A stretch of 64,000 nt of DNA from Streptomyces griseofuscus (GCF_014673495.1 NZ_CP051006.1:3472001-3536000); one strand, 5' to 3'. Shown: positions 24,345 through 32,685, numbered from the stretch's first letter. Program-made: numbers and translations. The notes: generated from the sequence alone by a model not told the origin.

Positions 24345-24721
24345 GTTGAGTTCGAGCCACCCCCGCCCCACCGCCTCGATGACGTCCCCGGCTGGTTCCC
24401 GGTGCTCGACCAGGTGCTCTTCGACTGGTTCAGGCCGCCGGGCACCGGATCATCCGGCTGAAGTCGAAGAACACGCGGGCCCCGGAGTTCCCGCTGTCCA
24501 AGCACGCGCAGCAGGAGTCGGCGCGGGCCGAGGCGGGGGCGGCCTCCGTGTCGGCCGCGCTGCCCGCCGCCGTGCCCGCCCCGGCACCGAACCCCGTCGC
24601 GCCCGCGTCCGCTCCCGCGCCGCGCCGCGCTGCCGGCCGGCGGGTCCGCCGGGCCGCCGTGGACCTGCTTCCGCCGGTCCTCACCCGCGCCATCCGCAAC
24701 GCGCGCGCCGCCCGGCGCTGA
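24345..24721 (+). pseudogene. remnant of a methyltransferase, end of glycan operon
   Basis: Two pieces in different frames look like the ends of one protein whose middle is gone. The first (24345-24461) reads VEFEPPPPHRLDDVPGWFPVLDQVLFDWF and stops. The second, in the next frame, reads RIIRLKSKNTRAPEFPLSKHAQQESA, an Ala/Pro-rich linker, then AVDLLPPVLTRAIRNARAARR up to the TGA at 24721. The VPGWF-xxxDQ start is, as I recall it, that of class I SAM methyltransferases found in this position in related strains, but no SAM-binding motif remains. Function is probably lost. Confidence 0.55.
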
Positions 24722-24737
24722 GCGACAGCCCGGCCCC

Positions 24738-25388
24738 TCACTCCACCCCGTACCGCGCCCCGATCCCCGCGATCACGACCGCCAGACCTTCCTCGAACTG
24801 GCGGTCGTAGTCGTGGAAGAGGTGTTCGCCGGCGGCTGCCGCGAGGGGGTGGTCGGGCATGCGGCGGGCGCGGTCCGCGATGTCGGTGCGGGCCTCCCGG
24901 TCGCCCGACAGGGGGCGCATGCCCTGTTCCTCGGTGACGAAGCCGACGGTGTAGGCGTGGACGGTGCGGCCCGCGTCGACGGCCTGGGCGAGGGTCAGTC
25001 CGGCGGCCGTCAGCAGGCGGAGGTTCTCCTCCAGGACGGGGGCGTGGCCGGTGTCGGTGAAGAGTGAGCCGCTGAAGACCCTGGCGCCGTCGCGGTAGCC
25101 GAGCAGCGCGGTGCGCAGACCGCGGTTGATCTTCAGCAGGCGTTCCCGCCAGGTGTCGGCGGGGTCGAGCGCGGTGTCGGCCAGCATCCGCCGGTGCATC
25201 CGCGTCGCCATCTCGTCCAGCAGCGCCTGCTTGTCCTTGAAGTGCCAGTACAGGGCGGGCGCCTTGACGTCCAGCTCCTTCGCGATGGCACGCAGGGTCA
25301 GCCCGTCGAGGCCGACCTCGTTCAGCAGCCGCAGCGCCGTGTCGGCGACCCGCGCACGGTCCAGGGGCGATCGTCGTTCCGCACTCAC
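24738..25388 (-). CDS. TetR/AcrR-family repressor
   Basis: The 216 aa repressor has an N-terminal helix-turn-helix (about residues 12-57: RVADTALRLLNEVGLDGLTLRAIAKELDVKAPALYWHFKDKQALL) and a TetR-class C-terminal helical ligand domain with HAYTVGFVTEEQG. The GTG at 25388 (SAERRSPLDR) was chosen because the operator at 25398-25412 lies just upstream. It is divergent from an FAD monooxygenase, with two matching operator palindromes between them. It probably represses both genes until a hydrophobic or aromatic ligand binds. Confidence 0.92.
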   Translation of the reverse strand: MSAERRSPLDRARVADTALRLLNEVGLDGLTLRAIAKELDVKAPALYWHFKDKQALLDEMATRMHRRMLADTALDPADTWRERLLKINRGLRTALLGYRDGARVFSGSLFTDTGHAPVLEENLRLLTAAGLTLAQAVDAGRTVHAYTVGFVTEEQGMRPLSGDREARTDIADRARRMPDHPLAAAAGEHLFHDYDRQFEEGLAVVIAGIGARYGVE

Positions 25389-25397
25389 ACTTGACAC

Positions 25398-25412
25398 CTT
25401 AACAGCGTTAAG
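25398..25412. promoter_or_regulatory. TetR operator 1
   Basis: CTTAACAGCGTTAAG is a 15-bp dyad with 6-bp perfect arms CTTAAC/GTTAAG, placed 10 bp before the repressor start. It shares 14 of 15 bases with operator 2. Confidence 0.8.
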
Positions 25413-25434
25413 GGGACCCTCGTGCCCGATGGAA

Positions 25435-25449
25435 CTTAACAACGTTAAG
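25435..25449. promoter_or_regulatory. TetR operator 2
   Basis: CTTAACAACGTTAAG is a dyad with 6-bp arms, centred 37 bp from operator 1 and 13 bp before the monooxygenase start, overlapping its ribosome-site region. Binding would block the monooxygenase promoter. Confidence 0.8.
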
Positions 25450-25461
25450 GGGAGATGGGCC

Positions 25462-26865
25462 ATGGAGACGACGGACGTCCTGATCGTGGGCGCGGGCCCC
25501 ACCGGGCTCGCCCTCGGCATCGACCTCGCCCGGCGCGGGGTCGCGGCCCGGCTCGTGGAGCGCGCCGAGGCCCTGTTCCCGGGCTCGCGCGGCAAGGGGA
25601 TCCAGCCCCGCACCCAGGAGGTCTTCGACGACCTGGGCGTCATCGACGCCGTCCTCGCGTCGAGCGGCCCCTACCCGGACCGGATGGTGTGGCGCGGCGG
25701 CGAGCGGGTCGGCGAGGAGTCGATGTTCGAGCGGTTCGAGCCGGACGCGGGCACCCCGTATCCCGCGCCGCGGATGATCCCGCAGTGGCGCACCCAGGAG
25801 ATCCTGTACGCCCGGCTCACGGAACTGGGCGGCAAGGTCGCCTTCGGCCGCGAGGTCACGGGCCTGACCCAGGACGCGGACGGCGTGGACGTGGCCTTCG
25901 CCGACGGTACGACGGTCCGCGCGTGCTACGTGGTGGGCGCCGACGGCGGACGCTCGGGGATCCGGCGGGCCCTCGGCGTCGACATGACCGGCGAGACCGT
26001 CGACCCGGCGCCGTTCGTGGTGGCCGACCTGCGGCTGCGCGGCCTGGACCGGGTGTACTGGCACGCCTTCCCGGCGGCGGACGGCAGCGTCCTCGGACTG
26101 TGCCCGCTGGCCGGCACCGAGGAGTTCCAGCTGGCCGCGCGGCTGCCGGAGGGCTCGGAGCCGGAGGTCAGCCCGGACGGCGTGCGCGAGCTGGTCGCGC
26201 GGTACACCCACCTCGCCGCCGAGGACGTGACCGAGGTGCGCTGGGCCTCGGGGTTCCGGCCCCGGGCGGCGCTCGCGGACCGGTTCCGGGTGGGCCGGGT
26301 GTTCCTCGCGGGCGACGCCGCGCATGTGCACTCACCGGCCGGCGGACAGGGCCTGAACACCAGCGTCCAGGACGCCTACAACCTCGGCTGGAAGCTGGCC
26401 GCGGTCCTGGACGGCGCCCCCGAGACCCTGCTGGAGACGTACGAGGAGGAGCGGCGGGCGAACGCCGCGGCCGTGCTGGAGCTGTCCACCGGTGTGCACC
26501 GCGGCGAGGTCCAGCGGGGCCGGGCCACCGTCCAACTCGGCGTCGGCTACCGGGATTCGTCGCTCAGCACCGAGACCCGGGCCGACCCGGGGCCGGTGCG
26601 CGCGGGCGACCGCGCGCCCGACGCCGAGGTGCCCGGTGCCGCCGAGGTGCCCGGCGGGCGCCTCTTCGACCTCTTCCGGGGCCCGCACTGGACCCTGCTG
26701 GGCGCGACCGCTCCCCCGCGCGCGGGCGTACGGACCCTGCCGTCCACCCCCGAGTCCTACGGCCCCGGCGTCTTCCTGATCCGCCCCGACGGCTATGTCG
26801 GCTGGGCGGGCGAGACGGCGACGGAGGACCTGCCGGCCTACCTCGACGGCGTCGGCATCCGCTGA
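25462..26865 (+). CDS. FAD-dependent aromatic monooxygenase (PF01494 type)
   Basis: The 467 aa flavoprotein has the class A hydroxylase order: VLIVGAGPTGLALGIDLARRG (FAD ADP-binding GxGxxG) at residue 8, VVGADGGRSGIRRALG (DG motif, FAD/NADPH) in the middle, and FLAGDAAHVHSPAGGQGLNTS (GD motif) near residue 283. A C-terminal thioredoxin-like extension of about 90 residues (GDRAPDAEVPG, then RPDGYVGWAG) is typical of phenol and polyketide hydroxylases such as RdmE or MhpA relatives. The ATG at 25462 follows GGGGAGATGGGCC. It is controlled by the adjacent TetR gene. The substrate is unknown. Confidence 0.92.
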   Translation: METTDVLIVGAGPTGLALGIDLARRGVAARLVERAEALFPGSRGKGIQPRTQEVFDDLGVIDAVLASSGPYPDRMVWRGGERVGEESMFERFEPDAGTPYPAPRMIPQWRTQEILYARLTELGGKVAFGREVTGLTQDADGVDVAFADGTTVRACYVVGADGGRSGIRRALGVDMTGETVDPAPFVVADLRLRGLDRVYWHAFPAADGSVLGLCPLAGTEEFQLAARLPEGSEPEVSPDGVRELVARYTHLAAEDVTEVRWASGFRPRAALADRFRVGRVFLAGDAAHVHSPAGGQGLNTSVQDAYNLGWKLAAVLDGAPETLLETYEEERRANAAAVLELSTGVHRGEVQRGRATVQLGVGYRDSSLSTETRADPGPVRAGDRAPDAEVPGAAEVPGGRLFDLFRGPHWTLLGATAPPRAGVRTLPSTPESYGPGVFLIRPDGYVGWAGETATEDLPAYLDGVGIR

Positions 26866-26899
26866 ACCCCGCCGTCCCCGTCGAGCCGCGGGGACCGGG

Positions 26900-27553
26900 C
26901 TACGAGGCCAGCGACAGCTTGACCGCGAACCCGAGGAAGAGCGCACCGGCCGCCGAAGTGGCCGTCGCGGACAGGCGCTTGCGACGCCGGAAGGCGGCGG
27001 CGAGCCGGGTGCCGCCGAATATCAGGGCGCTCAGGTAGAGCACGCTGGCTATCTGGGCGAAGGCCCCGAGCACGACGAAGGACAGGGCCGGATAGGCATA
27101 GCCCGGGTCCACGAACTGCACGAAGAAGGCGACGAAGAACAGGATCGCCTTCGGGTTGAAGAGGCTGACGACGAGGGCACGCCGGTAGGGGCGCTCCTCG
27201 GTGGCGCCGGCCGATTCCACGGCCGTCTCCTCGGCCGCCTGCTCCCGCCGGGTCCGCCACAGCTGCCGGGCGGAGCGCATCATGCCGATCGCCAGCCAGG
27301 TCAGATAGCCGGCACCGGCGTACTTCACGATCCCGAACAGCAGCGCGTTGGCCTGGAGCAGCGAGGCGACCCCGGCGGCGGACAGGGTCATGAGCACGGT
27401 GTCCCCGCAGAACACTCCGGCGGCCGCGGTGTACCCGGCGCGCACCCCTCGGCGGGCGGCGACGGACAGGACGTAGAGCGAGTTGGGCCCAGGGAGCAGC
27501 ACGATCAGGGCCACGCCCGCGAGATACGTGGGGAGATGGATGACACCGAACAT
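26900..27553 (-). CDS. LysE/RhtB-family amino-acid exporter (LeuE-like)
   Basis: The 217 aa protein has six hydrophobic segments and the LysE signature LLPGPNSLYVLSVAARRGVRAGYTAAAGVFCGD in the first third, with YLTWLAIGMMRSA at the centre and FNPKAILFFVAFFVQFVDP, the conserved NPK segment. These proteins export amino acids such as leucine or homoserine. The ATG at 27553 gives the usual LysE start; a longer frame to 27616 has no family support. It lies 40 bp behind the mutase gene on the same strand and may share its mRNA. Confidence 0.9.
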   Translation of the reverse strand: MFGVIHLPTYLAGVALIVLLPGPNSLYVLSVAARRGVRAGYTAAAGVFCGDTVLMTLSAAGVASLLQANALLFGIVKYAGAGYLTWLAIGMMRSARQLWRTRREQAAEETAVESAGATEERPYRRALVVSLFNPKAILFFVAFFVQFVDPGYAYPALSFVVLGAFAQIASVLYLSALIFGGTRLAAAFRRRKRLSATATSAAGALFLGFAVKLSLAS

Positions 27554-27593
27554 GGAAAGGAGTGTCGCACGGAGGTACGACAGCGGGTCCCGG

Positions 27594-29174
27594 TCAAAAG
27601 GCGTCGGTCGGCACATACCTCCCCCACACCTCCCGCAAGGCCCCGCACACCTCGCCCACCGTGGCCCGCGCCCGCAGCGCCTCCTTCATGGGATAGAGGA
27701 CGTTGTCCTCGCCTCCCGCGGCCTTCCTCAGCGCGGCCAGGGCGGCGTCGACCGCGCCCTGATCGCGTCCGGCGCGCAGCGCGGCGAGGCGCTCGCACTG
27801 GCGGGCCTCGATGGCGGGGTCCACCCGCAGCGGCTCGTACGGTTCCTCCTCGTCCAGCCGGAAGCGGTTGACGCCGACGACCACTCGCTCCCCGGAGTCG
27901 GTCTCCTGGGCGATGCGGTAGGCGTTGCGCTCGATCTCGGCCTTCTGGAAGCCCTGTTCGATCGCCGCCTCCGCGCCGCCCAGCCCCTCGACCCGGTCCA
28001 TCAGCTCGACGACCGCGGCCGCCATGTCGTCGGTCATCCGCTCCACCGCGTAGGAACCGGCGAAGGGGTCCACGGTCGCAGTCACGTCCGTCTCGTACGC
28101 CAGTACCTGCTGGGTGCGCAGGGCGAGCCGCGCGGAGGTGGCGGTGGGCAGCGCGATCGCCTCGTCGAAGGAGTTGGTGTGCAGGGACTGGGTGCCCCCG
28201 AGGACCGCGCCGAGGGCCTGGACGGCGACCCGGACCAGGTTCACCTGCGGCTGCTGCGCGGTGAGCTGGACCCCGGCGGTCTGGGTGTGGAAGCGCAGCA
28301 TCAGCGACTTGGGGTTCTTCGCGCCGAACTCCTCCCGCATCACCCGCGCCCAGATCCGGCGCGCGGCACGGAACTTGGCGACCTCCTCCAGGAACGTCGT
28401 ACGGGCCACGAAGAAGAAGGACAGGCGCGGTGCGAAGTCGTCCACGTCCATCCCGGCCGCGACCGCCGTGCGCACGTACTCGATGCCGTCGGCGAGGGTG
28501 AAGGCGATCTCCTGTACGGGCGAGGCGCCGGCCTCGGCCATGTGGTAGCCGGAGATCGAGATCGTGTTCCACCGGGGGATCTCGGCGGTGCAGTACCGGA
28601 AGATGTCCGCCGTCAGCCGCAGCGAGGGCTTCGGCGGGAAGATGTAGGTGCCGCGGGCGATGTACTCCTTGAGCACGTCGTTCTGGATGGTGCCGGTCAG
28701 CCGGTCGGCCGGGACGCCCTGTTCCTCCGCCACCAGCTGGTACAGGAGCAGGAGGAGGGCGGCCGGGGCGTTGATGGTCATGGACGTGGAGACCTGGTCC
28801 AGCGGGATGCCGTCGAACAGCACCCGCATGTCCTCGATCGAGTCGATCGCCACGCCGACCTTGCCGACCTCGCCGTGCGCGAGGGGCGCGTCGGAGTCAT
28901 GGCCCATCTGGGTGGGCAGGTCGAAGGCGACGGACAGTCCGGTCGTGCCGTGGGCGATCAGCTCCCGGTAGCGGGCGTTGGACTCCGCCGCCGTGCCGAA
29001 CCCGGCGTACTGGCGCATCGTCCAGGGGCGGCCGGTGTACATGCTCGGGTAGACCCCCCGGGTGAAGGGGTACGACCCCGGCTCCCCGAGCTGCTCGGCC
29101 GGGTCCCAGCCGGTCAGCGCGGCCGGCCCGTAGACCGGCTCGATCGGCAGGCCCGACTCCGACTCACGCGCCAT
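27594..29174 (-). CDS. cobalamin-dependent acyl-CoA mutase large subunit (MCM/ICM family)
   Basis: The 526 aa protein is the TIM-barrel catalytic subunit of a methylmalonyl-CoA mutase-type enzyme. [25 protein letters not shown] binds Co[18 protein letters not shown] and [17 protein letters not shown] line the active site, [17 protein letters not shown] and [17 protein letters not shown] follow, and [18 protein letters not shown] ends the barrel. The B12-binding domain of full-length mutases is absent, so a separate small subunit is needed; none is in the window. Whether it rearranges methylmalonyl-, isobutyryl- or another acyl-CoA cannot be decided by eye. Confidence 0.92.
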   Translation of the reverse strand: MARESESGLPIEPVYGPAALTGWDPAEQLGEPGSYPFTRGVYPSMYTGRPWTMRQYAGFGTAAESNARYRELIAHGTTGLSVAFDLPTQMGHDSDAPLAHGEVGKVGVAIDSIEDMRVLFDGIPLDQVSTSMTINAPAALLLLLYQLVAEEQGVPADRLTGTIQNDVLKEYIARGTYIFPPKPSLRLTADIFRYCTAEIPRWNTISISGYHMAEAGASPVQEIAFTLADGIEYVRTAVAAGMDVDDFAPRLSFFFVARTTFLEEVAKFRAARRIWARVMREEFGAKNPKSLMLRFHTQTAGVQLTAQQPQVNLVRVAVQALGAVLGGTQSLHTNSFDEAIALPTATSARLALRTQQVLAYETDVTATVDPFAGSYAVERMTDDMAAAVVELMDRVEGLGGAEAAIEQGFQKAEIERNAYRIAQETDSGERVVVGVNRFRLDEEEPYEPLRVDPAIEARQCERLAALRAGRDQGAVDAALAALRKAAGGEDNVLYPMKEALRARATVGEVCGALREVWGRYVPTDAF

Positions 29175-29253
29175 GGATGCCTCCGCAGTACGTTCCGTAC
29201 CTCCTCACCATGCCTCGTAGTTCGGCGGGGGTCACGCGGGGAAGCATCCAGGG

Positions 29254-30018
29254 ATGAGGACCAGGGGCAGGACCCTCGCCGCGCTCGGAGTTCTCGCCGC
29301 CCTCGTCGCGCTGTGCGGATGCACCGTGCAGCCGCTGGGCGCGGACGGCCGGCCCCTGGGCGGGGGCCCGGTGTCCGCGGGGAACACGGGGGTGCCGTTG
29401 CGGCCGGGCGACACCGGATCGGCCGTACGGGAACTCCAGGCGCGGCTGCGGCAGGTGGACTGGCTGTTCGACGGGCCCACGGGTTCGTACGACGATCTCA
29501 CCGAGCGGGCCGTACGGGGCTTCCAGGGCAAGCGCGGGCTGCCGGTCACCGGTGTCACGGACGCCGCGACCTGGCGGCGGCTGGTGGCGATGACCCGGCC
29601 GCCGGGCAGGTGGGAGCTGTATCTGATGGGCGGCCAGCCCGCCGCCGCGCCCGATCCGCGCTGTCTGACGGGCCGGGCGCTGTGCATCAGCAAGACCAGC
29701 CGGACGCTGCGCTGGATGGTCGACGGACGGACCGTGTCCGAGATGGCCGTGCGCTTCGGCACCCTGCGCAGCCCGACCCGCGAGGGCACCTTCCACGTGT
29801 ACTGGAAGTCCCGCCACCATGTGTCGACCCTGTACGACTCGCCGATGCCGTACGCGATGTTCTTCAGCGGCGGTGAGGCGGTGCACTACTCGTACGACTT
29901 CGCGGCGCGCGGCTATGCCGGGGGTTCGCACGGGTGCGTGAACGTACGGGACGAGGGGGCGATCGCCCAGGTGTTCGCCGAGGTGCGGGTGGGCGACAAG
30001 GTCGTCGTGTACCGGTGA
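29254..30018 (+). CDS. L,D-transpeptidase with peptidoglycan-binding domain
   Basis: This is a 254 aa exported protein. A short basic N-terminus and a hydrophobic core end at VALCGCT, a lipobox-like site, so it may be a lipoprotein. A PG_binding_1 domain at about residues 50-112 holds GDTGSAVRELQARL and VRGFQGKRGLPVTG. The YkuD catalytic domain at about 135-254 ends with GGSHGCVNVRD, which contains the nucleophile Cys and its His. It would make 3-3 cross-links or attach proteins to peptidoglycan. It faces the anti-sigma gene tail to tail across a strong hairpin. Confidence 0.92.
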   Translation: MRTRGRTLAALGVLAALVALCGCTVQPLGADGRPLGGGPVSAGNTGVPLRPGDTGSAVRELQARLRQVDWLFDGPTGSYDDLTERAVRGFQGKRGLPVTGVTDAATWRRLVAMTRPPGRWELYLMGGQPAAAPDPRCLTGRALCISKTSRTLRWMVDGRTVSEMAVRFGTLRSPTREGTFHVYWKSRHHVSTLYDSPMPYAMFFSGGEAVHYSYDFAARGYAGGSHGCVNVRDEGAIAQVFAEVRVGDKVVVYR

Positions 30019-30047
30019 GGCCGGCGGGCCGAGCGGCTGGGCTTTGG

Positions 30048-30086
30048 GGCGCGGGCGGGACCGGGGGAACATGTCCCGCCCGCGCC
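30048..30086. terminator. hairpin between convergent L,D-transpeptidase and anti-sigma genes
   Basis: GGCGCGGGCGGGAC (30048-30061) and GTCCCGCCCGCGCC (30073-30086) pair perfectly over 14 bp with an 11-nt loop, 30 bp past the transpeptidase stop. Confidence 0.75.
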
Positions 30087-30176
30087 AGGTGCACGAGCCG
30101 CGGGTACGGGGGGAACCCCGGCTCAGTGCTACGGCCGATGACCAGTCGGCTCACTCAGTACTGCGTCGAGGGATCC

Positions 30177-30190
30177 AAAAGTGTCACACC
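30177..30190. repeat. sigma-locus 14-mer, copy 1
   Basis: AAAAGTGTCACACC is identical to the copy at 32575-32588 and lies about 68 bp past the stop of the anti-sigma gene. The core AAGTGTCACA recurs at 33653 and 34884. Confidence 0.7.
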
Positions 30191-30257
30191 CTGCGCGGAA
30201 AAACTTTCGCGACTTCTGAAAGTGCCAGGTCACAGGGGTGTGGACGAGCAAGATTGA

Positions 30258-31460
30258 TCAGCGGGTGGGGGTGGGCGCCGGCTGCGGGACGGTGGCGGAC
30301 GCGGACCCGCCGTGGCCGCGCGGGGCGTGCGGCGGAGTGTGCGAGGGAGTGTGCCGGGGGGCGTGCGGCGGCGCGGGGGCCGGTGCGGCGGGGCCGCGAT
30401 GCCGGATGCGCACCTTGCCGAAGGTGTCGCCGCGGCCGTTTCCGTGGCCGGTGCCGGGGTGGCTCTCGTCGTCGCCACCCTTTCCGTCACCGCCCTGGCC
30501 GTTGCCGCCCTGCCCGGAGCCCCTGCCCTGACCGCCCTGGCCCTGGTCCGCGCCCTGGCCGCCGTGGTCACGGCCCTCGCGGCCCTTGCCCTGGGCGGGG
30601 TTGCCGGCGAGGTGGTCGCCCGCGGTCAGCACGAGCTTGCAGTACTGGGTGAGCCGGGCGGAGCCGCCCGCGAGGTTCTCCAGGGCGCGGCGGCGGTCGG
30701 CGTTCAGTCCGCTGCCGGAGCGCAGGTCGCGGCATGCGGTGAGCGCTCCGTTCCAGCGGCCGCCGCCCGGGGAGGCGGAGGTGCCGGGGGAAGCGCTCGT
30801 ACCCGTACGGCCGTCTGTCGCACCGGCGTGCTCGGAGCCGTCGCCCGGTCCCGGGTCCGCGCCGCCTCCGGGGACCTGGAGGCCGCCGGACGCCTGCGGA
30901 GTGGCCGAGGCGGGCGGGCGGGCGGAGTTGTCCGCGGTGGCGGTGACGGCGGGGCCCGGCTTCTCCACGTCGAACGGCGTGGGCAGCACCCCGCCGGCGG
31001 CCATGGCGACCCCGCCGAGGGTGCCGGCGGCCACCACCGCGGCCAGCGCGAGCCGCACCGGGCGGCCCCAGCGGGGGCGGCGGGCGGCGACGCCGGTGCG
31101 GGTGGGGGCGCCGATACGGACGAGCCCCGCGTCATGGCCGCGGGCACCCGCGCCGTGTCCGTGCGCGCCCGCGCCGACCGGGTCGCCCGCACCGGTCCGA
31201 CGGCCGGGAGCGGCCGCGGCGAGCGCGGCCGTGCGCTCGTCGGCGGCGGCCTCGCGGGCCTTGCGGAACGCGGCCAGGGCGGCCTGCTCACCGGGGAGTT
31301 CGAAGGCGGCCGGGGCCGCCTGCGCGGACAGCGCGTCGAGGACTCGGACGAGGCGTTCGGCCTGGTCACGGGTGGCGGGGTCGACGGCTCCCAGGGGCTC
31401 CCCGTCCAACAGGCGTTCCGCCGCCTCCGGGTTGAGCCACTTGTCCTGCTCGTCGGCCAT
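30258..31460 (-). CDS. membrane anti-sigma factor-like protein of the first ECF module
   Basis: The 400 aa protein has a cytoplasmic N-terminal part (WLNPEAAERLLDGEP, EQAALAAFRKAREAA), one membrane span (LALAAVVAAGTLGGVAMAAGG, about residues 134-156), and a long outside part that is rich in Gly, Pro, Ser and His with a small folded section containing ACRDLRSG and TQYCKLVLTAG (two Cys). This inside-TM-outside layout and coupling to the sigma gene (TGATG overlap) indicate an anti-sigma factor, though no zinc-binding HxxxCxxC motif is present. GTG at 31463 is an alternative start one codon earlier. Confidence 0.78.
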   Translation of the reverse strand: MADEQDKWLNPEAAERLLDGEPLGAVDPATRDQAERLVRVLDALSAQAAPAAFELPGEQAALAAFRKAREAAADERTAALAAAAPGRRTGAGDPVGAGAHGHGAGARGHDAGLVRIGAPTRTGVAARRPRWGRPVRLALAAVVAAGTLGGVAMAAGGVLPTPFDVEKPGPAVTATADNSARPPASATPQASGGLQVPGGGADPGPGDGSEHAGATDGRTGTSASPGTSASPGGGRWNGALTACRDLRSGSGLNADRRRALENLAGGSARLTQYCKLVLTAGDHLAGNPAQGKGREGRDHGGQGADQGQGGQGRGSGQGGNGQGGDGKGGDDESHPGTGHGNGRGDTFGKVRIRHRGPAAPAPAPPHAPRHTPSHTPPHAPRGHGGSASATVPQPAPTPTR

Positions 31461-32182
31461 CACATGTCCTTCTGCGTCCGCGCGCGCGTATGCGTCACAG
31501 TGGCGGACGTCACCGCGGGTCCACGCGGTTCTCGCTCGGGGTCCTGCCGGTCCGCTCGCCTCGATCCGGGCCGGGGTGTCTGCTCGGGGTCCCGCTGGGG
31601 TGGCAGCGCGTCGAGGACGCCCGCCGTCTCCGGGTCGTCGCCGAGCAGTTCGGCGAGCCGTTTCAGGCCGCGGTGCGCTGCGGTGCGGACGGCGCCGGCG
31701 CGTTTGCCGAGGGTCTCGGCGGCGGTCTTGGCGTCGAGGCCGACGACCACGCGCAGGACGACCGCCTCGGCCTGGTCCTGCGGGAGCCGGGCGATGAGAG
31801 AGAGGGTGCTGCCGGTGGTGAGCGCCTCGATGGCCTCGCCCGCGGTGTCGGACTCGGCGGCGCGGCCGGTCAGTTCTGTCTCGTCACCGCCGATCGCGGG
31901 GCGGCGGCCGCGCATCCGGATGTGGTCCAGGGCACGGTTGCGGGCGATCCGGGCGGCCCAGCCGCGGAACCGGTCGGCGTCCCCGCTGAACCGGTCGAGG
32001 TCGCGGGCGATCTGCAACCAGGCCTCGGAGGCCACGTCCTCGGCGTCGGGATCGCCGACGAGCGTGCGCACATACCCGAGCAGCCGTGGATGCACCGCGC
32101 GGTACACCGCACGGAACGCGCTCTCGTCGCCGTCCTGTGCCGCACGCACCGCGGCGGTCAGCTCCGCGTCGTCCCCCAGCAC
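31460..32182 (-). CDS. ECF-type RNA polymerase sigma factor, module 1
   Basis: The 240 aa protein has region 2 at about residues 15-85 (AFRAVYRAVHPRLLGYVRTLVGDPDAEDVASEAW, RFRGWAARIARNRALDHIR) and region 4 at about 125-180 (LPQDQAEAVVLRVVVGLDAKTAAETLGKRAGAVRTAAHRGLKRL). A basic, disordered tail of about 50 residues follows. It is close to the second sigma factor at 32897-33559; the region 4 segments are nearly the same. The GTG at 32182 has AGGGAG 4-5 nt before it. It is co-translated with the anti-sigma gene. Confidence 0.92.
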   Translation of the reverse strand: MLGDDAELTAAVRAAQDGDESAFRAVYRAVHPRLLGYVRTLVGDPDAEDVASEAWLQIARDLDRFSGDADRFRGWAARIARNRALDHIRMRGRRPAIGGDETELTGRAAESDTAGEAIEALTTGSTLSLIARLPQDQAEAVVLRVVVGLDAKTAAETLGKRAGAVRTAAHRGLKRLAELLGDDPETAGVLDALPPQRDPEQTPRPGSRRADRQDPEREPRGPAVTSATVTHTRARTQKDM

Positions 32183-32324
32183 CGCACTCCCTTTACGCCT
32201 GTCTTCTGGTCGGCGCGAATGGCACGTTACGGCCTGAAACCTTGCTCCGTCCATGTCCGTAGAAGATGCAACTAACTCGTGACCGGGTGCGGGTAAGCGC
32301 AGGGTGAGCACCGGGTGAGGACGG

Positions 32325-32357
32325 AACGCACCCGGGGTGTGACAGAAAACGCACCCG
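32325..32357. repeat. direct repeat AACGCACCCG in the sigma-1 upstream region
   Basis: The 10-mer occurs at 32325-32334 and 32348-32357, 23 bp apart, flanking GGTGTGACAG. Spacing of about two helical turns would suit a dimeric regulator. It lies about 145-175 bp before the sigma-1 start. Confidence 0.5.
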
Positions 32358-32574
32358 CGACGCTGTAGAGAGTACGGGTCGCCCAGCGGCCCTCAGAGCG
32401 ACGGTCGGGGCCTCTCCTGTGGGGGGTGGCGGCCCCGGCCGTTGCCCTTGGCGCCGGGCCCGGGTCACCCCTTGACGGCGACCATGTGGCCCCCGACGAC
32501 GGCAGCCACCGTGAGGAAGACCACCACGAGGCGAGCGGTCCGGGCGGGAGATTCGGTGCTGCGCGGCGGCGTCG

Positions 32575-32588
32575 AAAAGTGTCACACC
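32575..32588. repeat. sigma-locus 14-mer, copy 2
   Basis: AAAAGTGTCACACC is identical to copy 1, here about 98 bp past the stop of the 72-residue gene of the second module. The parallel position supports duplication of the module. Confidence 0.7.
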
Positions 32589-32685
32589 CGCGACGCGCGG
32601 GCGGCCGCACGCGTAAGAAGCGGACCGGAACCCTTGCCTTCGGCCACGTGGGGCGCAATGCCGCCCGGGGTGAGGGAGGCCAGGG

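Larger units (their letters stand above)
32183..32685. other. 503-bp gap between the two ECF modules
   Basis: It holds a direct repeat AACGCACCCG (32325-32334 and 32348-32357) with TGTGACA between the copies, the second sigma-locus 14-mer (32575-32588) and, on the minus strand up to 32465, a 38-codon open stretch coding a hydrophobic peptide (VVVFLTVAAVVGGHMVAVKG) that has no usable start except GTG codons within it. No convincing full gene is seen. Confidence 0.6.

Noticed and set aside
29254..30018. Annotation of the L,D-transpeptidase as a certain lipoprotein
   Set aside because: The Cys is at the right place, but the residue before Gly-Cys is Cys, which is not a normal lipobox residue, so lipidation is left open.
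32465..32581. Minus-strand short open stretch coding a hydrophobic peptide ending VVGGHMVAVKG
   Set aside because: Codon bias looks real and the peptide could be a small membrane protein, but there is a stop just upstream and no ATG, and the only GTG codons give about 20 residues. Not enough to call a gene.
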